DNA of 64,000 bases from Sipunculus nudus (lineage: Eukaryota; Annelida; Sipuncula; Golfingiida; Sipunculidae), in contig CM049307.1 of assembly GCA_026874595.1 (NCBI GenBank), positions 64,288,870-64,352,869 on the forward strand, read 5' to 3'. The notes under the pieces were generated by a model. It saw only the letters and a list, made by a program, of their open reading frames with translations. It made no database searches and was not told where the DNA came from. Every line of letters begins with the position of its first letter. Within the stretch, counting starts at the first letter, position 1. The position numbers and the translations under genes are program-made. Positions 55,228-64,000 of this stretch are shown here, one piece after another.

Positions 55228-55650
55228 TTAGATATTCCCAGTTCTAGTGCCGAGGCGGACTGTCAGATTGCATAGGTTTGAAATGGCAGTTGGGGGGTCA
55301 CGTGACATGACACCCCAATGTAAACAATAACAGACTGCACGTGTTTTAGTGGGCGTTGCCTGGTCTTTTGCCTCCACAAAACATAGTGGAATCAGTGTCG
55401 TTACATTCAACCTCTTCTTCCACTGATCTGAATTTTTTCTACTCTTAAAACACCTCATTTGGGCATATATCTGTTTATTTATAAATTCAACTGAAGGACG
55501 ACTGCTGATATCATGAACATCTAAAGATGGTAGCATGGAAATATTTTTATTTAGTATTTCATCAAAAACAATCATGAAATATATTATTAATTCAGGATGA
55601 CCATTATTAATTGCAGAAAGCACACAAATCAGAATGACGCTGTCGACTTA
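55228..55650 (-). other. coding-like open frame, unassigned
   Basis: Minus frame of about 131-140 codons: LSAINNGHPELIIYFMIVFDE, then SMLPSLDVHDISSRPSVEF. Composition looks protein-like in its first 80 residues and poorer later, as for an exon running past its donor or a decayed gene. No family recognised, no partner exons found. Confidence 0.28.
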
Positions 55651-58600
55651 ACAATTAGACATTATTCATATTTTAAATAATTTCACAATATATGTTTATG
55701 TTATGTGTAACAAAAATTTATCGCCACACACACATATATATATAACTTATATAACTTATTCTAAATAGTTATCTCAACTTTTCTCTGTGTTATGTAGTGT
55801 ATGGCGTCCGCATGGTCATTAAAAAATGGACACTAGACATGTTCAGTGAATTAATTTTCTAGTCTCTCGCCTTATACCAATCATGTGAAGAATGCTATTG
55901 GTTTATTTTTCCCAGCTGCCAGGATCGGGTCACCTATCAGTTGATTTTACGACAAGGGTAAATTCAACAATTTCACGCCATTGAGACTGTAAATCTGATG
56001 ATTAATAAATGAATTTGCAGCCTCAGAATTTAAACAACATTTCATGTTTGACCAATCTCATAAGGATCTGTATTAATCAGATTCATAGTTTAAGATAGGC
56101 CTAATACAAACCCAAAATGATTTACATCATCACAAAAAAATAACCAAGTTGTATAAATATTAACTCAAAGAAAAAGGTTATTTTTCAAAATGCATGTGGT
56201 CTTATATATGTGAATCAGGTATGCTGAATAAAGAATGGGTCATGTATACATGTATCGGTAAGTATGTGTGTGTGTGCCGAATATTGTGGTAATATTATAA
56301 AGTATGACACAAATACTTTAAAAATATTTTTTTATTTAAATAATAAAATGAAGGTTTTTCCTAATTATCCACTTTAATTAATATTTTTATTTTTAGCATT
56401 GCTAAAAGATGTATAATTTTGTTTATGCAAAATTCCTAGTTTAACGATTGGCTTCACCATTTTATGAAAACACAGATGTCCACAATGACAGCTAAAAAAT
56501 ATACCTGGTTTGTCCGTGTAGGTTTCCGGCCCTCATTGGATTATAGCACTTACAAAAAGCCTGTATACATTTTCAAAGAGGTTATGTTATCACCTCTTTT
56601 TTTTTTTTGTCTGTCTTGTATAGCTTCAGTGTAATAAATCTTGATAAAAGACGGGTCTTGTGACAAGGATAGATTTGATTTAAATTTTAAAGTCGCAGAT
56701 GCAGGATTCTTTCTGCATCAGTCTTATTTGGTGGACACATATGGCACTATAAACAATATATTTCTTAGCACACTCTGATTGATACATTCACGTAGGTATA
56801 CATGTTAATATACATTTACATGTATATATCCCGAATTCCAAACTTCCTTTTCTTTTCTTCTTTGGGGGAGGGGGGGGGGAGGTTTCCTCACCCGGACTCG
56901 AAACAATCCAAATTCAGTTTTGAACCTTGAAAAAGCCTCCTCTAATATTACATTGCCTCATGGAAAGTAATTGTAATTTTGATCATATAATAGGCCTACT
57001 GCTCGTCATAACCAACTTTCATCTGTATGTGCATGCACGCGTTGAACCTTGTGGTGTTACATTGTTACATACCAAAACCGCAATGTCACAATGTCAACAA
57101 AATTTCTGAAAATAAAAATACTCATATTCTGTGAATTTTTTATTCATTTATGCCCATGCAAAGTTGCAACGACACATATCCAGTTTCTATATTTGGTAAA
57201 AAATGGGGATATTTCGTGAATGAAGAAGTTGGCTTACATGTGGTCGGTAATCTAAAAAATCAAAATCAGGCTATTTAAAAATCTCTATGGAGACAATAAT
57301 GTGTAAATTGAACTTCATCGGTCTTTAAATATTTGCTCTCAAAAATTTTTGGATGACAAAACTCTCGGAATCTTTGATACCACATCTGTCATCATGCACA
57401 TGGTTTGCTTCCAAAATAAGTCTTATTTCAGCAAACCCCGCAAGTGCAGTAAAAAACATCTGTCTTATAATAACTAACGTTTCTACCGTCATGCTGATAT
57501 ACATTTCATGCAAAACTTTCAATGTGCCAGCGTCTTCAAACTACATATAAAGCGCGGTAACCATACAGTACGCAAGTAGGTCGATGCTGCTGCCGGTCAT
57601 GTCCATATTTTCACTGCCGGCGGCCATGTTCGTTTTTCCACTGTCACGCGTGGACTGTAATTACAGTACGTGACACATATTTAAGTGAATTTCTGTAATG
57701 ACCACTAACACGCGCCTACCTTGTTCACTTGGTACATCATTTTATAAATTCCTACAAACACACGTGTTAAAGAACTAGTGCTTACATCACTCGATTGGCA
57801 ATGCGGCCGCGAGTAACCCAGTGTCAACATGTGCTCGCGTTTCGAGGTCATGTCAAACCGGAAGGCTGACGTAATCCCATAATCCAAAGGGAAATCGAAG
57901 TTCTTACACTTCGAGCAGCGTTTAGAAAATCAAAATTGATGGTTTATTACGTTTAACGAGGATACATTTCTTGTAAATTGCTGTAAATATAATCCTGCAC
58001 TGCGGTAATCTGCCGAGCTCACGCAAGTACACGTGCTTGATAATGTTGCCAAACACCATGTCGCTCCGCCTCTATTACCATATAAGGTAGACGCGCACTG
58101 CGCATGCGACCCGTCCGCCGGATCGGGTGTTGGGTCTTTAACAATCTCAGAGATGGAACGTGTTAGCATCACCAAGTTTTATGCAAATGTTGGTCACATG
58201 ACTCATATTTGATATTGAGGTCTTTGTGGCGACATCTGCATCGACCTGTTTTTTTACCTGCATAACAATTCATAATTCGCAATTCGTAAACATTATAATG
58301 TTTTATGATAAAACGGTCACGCCAAATTGTTTTATATTTCACAAGAATTATCCTATGGTAGGGTTCTCTCAATTGCATAAGAAAAGATCAGTTTTTTTTT
58401 AATGTTTTGACCGAGTCATAGAAAGCTGAGGTTTGTCATGTGGCCAAGTTAGCCGATATCAAACTGTGAGCTGCAATAGTCTTCTTCTGCAAAATCGTTG
58501 TTTCAGTTATGTAACATTGCACAAAAATGATGACCTAATTCTTAGGTGACCTTTGTTTAAGTTAATATAAACGATTTTGGTTGAATTATTGGACCTTCAA

Positions 58601-60104
58601 CCATGAAAGGACTGTGAGATACTTTGGTAAACAAATCTAGTAGATTCATTGTAATAGCAGACTGAGCTCTGCGGGTATATAAGCAGAACTGTACAAGCAG
58701 TATAAATAATTGGTGTCCATATCCAGCTTATGTGTAAGATAAATCCATGAATGAAATATATCTGTATACTGAATTTGTTTTGGTTTCCATCTGTTTTCCC
58801 TCTAAACATTTTGGCAATCAGATTTTATGAATATGTCAGCTTGAAAACCACATTGTAGCCAGAGTCCTTCAGTATGTATAAACAGATTTGGCAAAACATT
58901 GTAGGCTATGTCTATTATTATGTATACACAGATTTAGCATCTACCAAGGTTTGTCTGTGTCTATAAACAGCCTGGCAGACTGCAAACTGTATCAGCTTTG
59001 GCAACAGGTCAAGAGTTCATTCAGTCAGTGCAGTAGCTACACCTTCGCTTGATTGGGGCAACTGTCTTCCACAGCTGAACTTAGTCAGCCGAGTGAACCT
59101 AACTCAAGAGAAATTTGATGTATCGGCATGAATATCTGGCCTGTCCATGCATCTTTGAACACTTTCTCGTACACAAGAATGGTGTCGCCACCACAATGAT
59201 TTTTGCACAGTGTATGTCCCTGCTATTTCTCAGGAGTGATTTGACATTTCAGCTTAATATAGTGCCTGATCATATATCTCGGATAGTTATGTTATATACA
59301 AGCATTAAGGTTGCATACATCTGCCCAAGAGTTGTTTGAAGTATCCGCTGAAATTTTGCTTGTCCATACAATCATTTTTGTGTTTTGCATATCCATGCCA
59401 GTATTTCAGGAGTGACGTTTGTGTTACTGTAATCCGGTTCAAAATGTTTAGTACTTGCTTTGTACATTTACATGTCACACATGTACTTGAAAAGTAATGA
59501 AGTACTTTTCGAATAATGGTCAAGGATGTTATCATGGTAGCATTATACCTGATGAATAGCACATTTCACAGGTTCGCATTCGGCCTGTAGGCCTGTTGTG
59601 TTTTTATTAACTTATGACTGAATAGACATGTTCATCATTGCATTCATTGACCCCTGCTGTGTTGCACAATGCTGGTGCTTTTACTCTGTATCACTGTGTA
59701 TCAAAGTATAATAAGAACAATTTCTGTACCTTTAATACATAGGCCTATATATACTCTACATATTATATCATTAGCATTAGATCAATAAGTTTTCTATTTT
59801 CACCTCGCACTGAAACCACTACATCACTATTCAGCCAATGTCAATCCGCATCAATCCCCGCCCGGCAACTTCTTTTAATCAGCTCTTCTCACGATTACCA
59901 TACCCCGCACAGTAACACAAAATATTCCACTCTTCTCATTAAAAACCCCACATTTCGCGATTCACGCAAAGGTTATTTTTCATTTATTGAACGGTTTGTG
60001 ATATTCGGTTTTGTTAAATATTTTAAAATTGGTAGTAAGGAAAAAATATAGAATAAAAGCAGATAAAAAAAACACAATTTTTTTTATTATTTTTAATAAT
60101 ATTT
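55651..60104. other. gene-poor intergenic stretch
   Basis: AT-rich with a G-rich run at 56865-56881 and diverged relatives of the GTGGCG.CA.CT palindrome family near 58227 and 59193. CpG-richer patches at 57560-57660 and 57990-58130 might be regulatory. No supported gene. Confidence 0.45.
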
Positions 60105-60245
60105 CAAGAAGTGGACTCGACCGCTTGGACCGGTCCGCTTATTGGAAAAGGACCGGCTACAGCTGGACCGGACCAGGTCCGCACCTCAAATGTGACAGAC
60201 CGGACCATAGAGGGTTGGCCGGTCCGGTCCGCACCTCTATGCTTA
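60105..60245. repeat. GGACCGG-rich inverted-end repeat
   Basis: About 140 bp with recurrent CGGACCGG. The right end, read on minus, is AGAGGTGCGGACCGGACCGG; the left end AGAAGTGGACTCGACC is a weak match. This resembles small non-autonomous hAT-type elements, but the family call is uncertain. Confidence 0.4.
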
Positions 60246-61650
60246 GCTAAATAAGATAATGTCACGCGTTCGCTTTTATATCATGTTTACCAATTCTTCA
60301 GAAGATGGGAAATTAAATGAGTTTACATTTTCTTCTTCATGTGACTGATCTTCAGATGTCCATATGTTGGCACACATAATGTTGTGTCTGTTATGAAGTA
60401 TATCCCGAATGTTTTCAGCTATCAGCGCTAAATGTTACAGGCAATCTGGTCATTTGACTTGTATGTTTATTTAAAATATAGGCGGCGCTACTTACTTTTG
60501 GCATCTTTTATTCAGGTTCACCGTTATTTCCTTTTTAGTTATAATCATTCACATTTATGCAAAGAATGAATAAAAGACTCTGGGTCTATTTTTTATACTT
60601 TACTGGCATATGAGACAGCTGATGTAAATTCCACGATTAGCTTAACTTGCCCTTCATTAAAACAAGCAGTAGCTGGACAGAAAGATGGTACAGTAGACTG
60701 CCCTTGGGCCGAGTGAACAAAACCTCGCTTGTTCTCTGGAGCCTGAATAATACAGTCATGGCCTCAACGGCGAATGTCTAAAACGGCTTTCAGTCTAGTC
60801 TCTATGACGTGCTGAGGGACTAAACATTAATTGACAAAAGGGGCAGTCTTTTGATACTACCGGCCGCCATTGTATAGCTCTTTCATCTTCTTGTGCATGT
60901 TCAACCCTCGGACTGGCAGTATATGTCTTGGCTTAGTCATTTGGTGATATAAAACTTAAATTGCTGTGTTGTTTTATTTTATATGTTGGAGAATTTCTAC
61001 TTTAGCACAACGAATCGTGCACATTAGATGAGCGCCACTTTTTTTTAGCAAACACTACATTGTGTAGTCTCTTTCCTAACGCCAGTCTCAATAGTGCATT
61101 AACTTTTAAAGTGTTGTTTAGCGGTAAATCCATGAAACCCTTTTACGAGAAAATGTAATTAGGAAGGCGTTGATGATAATGAACCCCTGAGTACGTTATA
61201 ATGTGTGCGTTTACGGGATTTACGAGTTCGTCAATTTACTTAATGAATCTCGTGTTAACTGATCATTTTCTGGAGCTTGGCTTGCTTCTATCTCTCGCTT
61301 ACGCGTAATCTGTCATGTTTTGCTGTTAAACGTTTATGGGAAATAATATCCTAATCGTAATTAGCACATAGAGGAGATGTTGCTAGCTTCAGTACAAGAA
61401 TAATCCACATTCCAACTCCCAATTGGAAAGATGATTAGCATATTGGGATCTCCTGATGTTCGATCACCATGCAGTAATTCTGTTATAGTTGATGACCGAT
61501 ATGTTCTTCACTTGCATTTATCTTCACGTGAAATAGTTTAGTTTTATAATGGCACAGCCTTAGTTTGTTCTTCTGACTTAAATTGAAAATGTATGATGAG
61601 CCTTACTGAGATATGACTTGGTGTGTAACTTTATTCTAAAAAAATCGTAA

Positions 61651-61654
<4 letters not shown>
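60246..61654. other. intergenic sequence
   Basis: No repeats or gene recognised apart from short AT runs. Confidence 0.5.

Positions 61655-61741
<87 letters not shown>
61655..61741. repeat. compound (TC)n(TA)n microsatellite
   Basis: About 23 CT units followed by about 20 TA units. Confidence 0.97.
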
Positions 61742-61744
<3 letters not shown>

Positions 61745-61857
61745 AATGTGGTCACCTAATGATCGGGTCGCATCCCGTGAAACAGACTGTTGCAGTTATA
61801 TCGCTCTGGCCTAGTCTGTAAGCCATTGAGCACTTTACAACGGAGGATAACTCTACC

Positions 61858-61860
<3 letters not shown>

Positions 61861-61941
<81 letters not shown>
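61861..61941. repeat. (TA)n microsatellite
   Basis: Pure TA run of about 80 bp, 120 bp from the previous array. Ile-Tyr open frame is a by-product. Confidence 0.97.
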
Positions 61942-61943
<2 letters not shown>

Positions 61944-62483
61944 AATCATGGAGCCTTTACCTGCGGTTGGTAGGATGTAGGTCATGGTTGTGGAGGTACA
62001 TGAATTCAGCCTCCCTGAAGCAGTCTATCTCGGGGGGACTGATAGATCGGTCGTTAGACCGTGCTATCTTGGGCCTGACATTTAAAAAAGGAAGCCGGGA
62101 ACGTTGATGACTAAAAGAATAAAAAGCTCGGCCTGCTCTGTAAGCCTGGATCCCTCGCCATAACTATTCCCTCATCCCACCCATGGAAACAGATATCTTG
62201 TAAAAAAATCTCCTTGACGTCACGCCGCGTTTTGATTGAAGATATAATAAGACGATGACAGTGCCAATCAGGATGGATTCGCACGTGTTCAGCTACTTTT
62301 TATGACGGTGCTTTTGCATCTATCAATTAATAACCCAATCTCGTTCTTTCCTCGGTCACCCAGTTCTGTTCATATTCTTTCCTTTCTGTGCCGTCCTTTT
62401 TCTGTTCCCAGGAATGTCATTGTCGGAATGTTTTGTCATATTTCTCATAAACTGTGTGACCCGCCTCTGCTTCTTTTTTGTAG

Positions 62484-62805
62484 CAAAAAGAGAGATTACT
62501 TATTCCATGTCATACATGTTACCAAGGATATAAGAGACTGCATCACCGGGGTTATTAAATCTCATAATGAAAACAAACTAAAAAAAACCGTTGGGGAATA
62601 TTTGAGAACCGTTGTCATAGCAACAATTAGTAACAGCTTCATGGTCAGAAAACCAGGTCCTCCAAAATGTATGGAAGGACGTGAAACCATGCATCCATCA
62701 CACGAACTGTTACTGGTATCAAAGCGAGTTGAACGAGAACGATCGATGCTTGAGATCTCCCATGAGCTCACTGCTGCACAGCTATCCGACCTGCAAGTCA
62801 CGTGA
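62484..62805 (+). other. possible terminal exon, unassigned
   Basis: After a strong acceptor (TGCTTCTTTTTTGTAG) an open frame of about 106 codons runs from KKRDYLFHVIHV through VGEYLRTVVIA and SKRVERERSMLE to a TGA. The composition is protein-like, including an amphipathic charged end. No family recognised and no upstream exon found, so this is tentative. Confidence 0.3.
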
Positions 62806-64000
62806 CCGGCCTAGTATGTGTAACTTTGAACTGACAATTCAGCGCAAACATTGAAATTCTCAGCATGATGTAATTTTTATTTTTAATTTTGGAGATAACC
62901 GCCTCCATTTTTAGTTTTCGACAACGTTACATTGGGGTAGCATTCGATTCCTCACTTCCATGACTTGGTGTTAAACAGGTCCGGTGATTACCGAACCTGC
63001 GGGTCCTGCGTGTGTAATCAGGTTCTAGGACAATTACTTCCAGACAATTTCTCCAGGACAATTACCCATACTGGGTATAAGAACACAAAGAAAGGAACAC
63101 TTTAGCCTGCACAGTGCGTACCCTGGGCAGGAGCTAGTACCCCAAAATTTATGGGGGTCACAACAATCCTAGAATTTCGCAAATTTTTATCTTAAAGATT
63201 TATGTCTGATTAATGTCTAGGTCCCTAATAATCTTATTCTCCCAAGAACTAGGTGGAGACAACTTGTGAGTCAAATTTAAGAGACACATATACATAATAC
63301 TTTCAAAGTTATTGCATCACAAAAATGCAAAAGACGAAGTCTAATTCGACTGATTTAGAAGACCAAGGTCGAGGTAACCAGTTTTCGAAATCTATCGAGA
63401 TATTGGTAGAGACAATTTGTGTTATAATTTCAGAAAAATATATCCAGCGCTCCAAAAGTTATCACAATCACAAGAAATCCTGCAGTCGACGAATGATGTC
63501 GACGACGGATGACGATAGACGATGGCGCTGAGAGAGACATCAGTGTGGTTAACATATACCTATAGCACTTTTTCATTTTATATATGTGTGTTTTACTCTC
63601 GGACATTAAACAAGGGTCTAGAGACCCAATGCTCATGAATACATTTCCATATGACATCACCGCGTGGGAAAAAGTGAATTATTCGTTTTCTTTCAGAAAG
63701 CTCCTTGATAATTTGATAATTTAGTTCAACTGCAAAATCTTCAGTGAATCCGAATACAAAAAAAAACTTAAGGCATCAATCTCGGTGAATTAGTACTGAT
63801 ATTTATGAGTATTGATATTAATATTTAAAAACAAATGTATATGTTGTTACATAGTCTTCTTCATAAAATGGCTGTAAATCAATTTCGGGGAAAGCTTTGT
63901 AATATTTAAATGTTATTAACCATTACATAAACCTGACAGTGATAACAGATTGTTTATGTTGTATGACCGTGAGAACGTGTAAACTCTCTGGTGTATTTGA
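62806..64000. other. right edge of window, no gene seen
   Basis: AT-rich; a small palindromic GTCGACGACGG cluster near 63490 and diverged AAGGTCAAGG-type repeat text at 63330-63430. No feature supported. Confidence 0.45.

Overview
This is a 64 kb piece of an animal nuclear genome. It is AT-rich and intron-rich, has GT-AG introns, and is full of transposable-element debris, simple repeats and long poly-G/poly-C tracts. The repeat texture (several dispersed families carrying 'dinucleotide-like' palindromes, a tRNA-derived SINE, L1/Tx1-like LINEs, a Gypsy relic) together with invertebrate-type SIRT1 and DNAJC12 proteins suggests a mollusc, most likely a bivalve. That placement is an inference; no species can be named from the sequence alone.

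Three protein-coding genes can be assembled exon by exon with matching splice phases. (1) Minus strand, 8681 down to 1403: a five-exon gene for an unrecognised 201-residue protein with a short coiled coil, two predicted membrane segments and a very acidic tail; a canonical CRE lies just upstream of its start codon. (2) Minus strand, 21378 down to 16207: DNAJC12, a five-exon J-domain co-chaperone of 156 residues with an intact HPD motif and the family's characteristic C-terminal end. (3) Plus strand, 33686 to 47823: SIRT1, an eleven-exon NAD-dependent deacetylase of 1004 residues with all catalytic and zinc-binding residues present, a greatly enlarged C-terminal region with His-rich 32-residue repeats, and a 30-nt microexon that supplies the start of the ESA segment. 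DNAJC12 and SIRT1 are adjacent and head to head, the same arrangement as in vertebrates, so this is a conserved microsyntenic pair.

Layout: 1-1400 poly-C minisatellite and unassigned sequence; 1403-8681 gene 1, whose third intron holds a 278-bp satellite and whose first intron holds a near-perfect hairpin; 8.7-16.2 kb intergenic, with duplications, a 2.4 kb Helitron-like repeat, a TA microsatellite with an exon-like ORF beside it, and a SINE; 16.2-21.4 kb DNAJC12, with a dispersed repeat and a MITE in intron 1; 21.4-33.7 kb DNAJC12-SIRT1 spacer, filled by a deleted Gypsy element and two tail-to-tail LINE fragments; 33.7-47.8 kb SIRT1, whose introns carry members of most of the repeat families; 48-64 kb gene-poor sequence with more repeat copies, several microsatellites, a possible orphan promoter block and two weak exon candidates.

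The most unusual features are a 27-bp minisatellite built from the SIRT1 exon 7 splice donor (about 13 donor-like copies in a row), the SIRT1 ESA microexon, the His-rich repeats in SIRT1, a GGTGGCGCCACC palindrome shared by two otherwise different repeat families, and the unidentified coiled-coil membrane protein. The intergenic and intronic blocks not listed separately show no gene that I can support.
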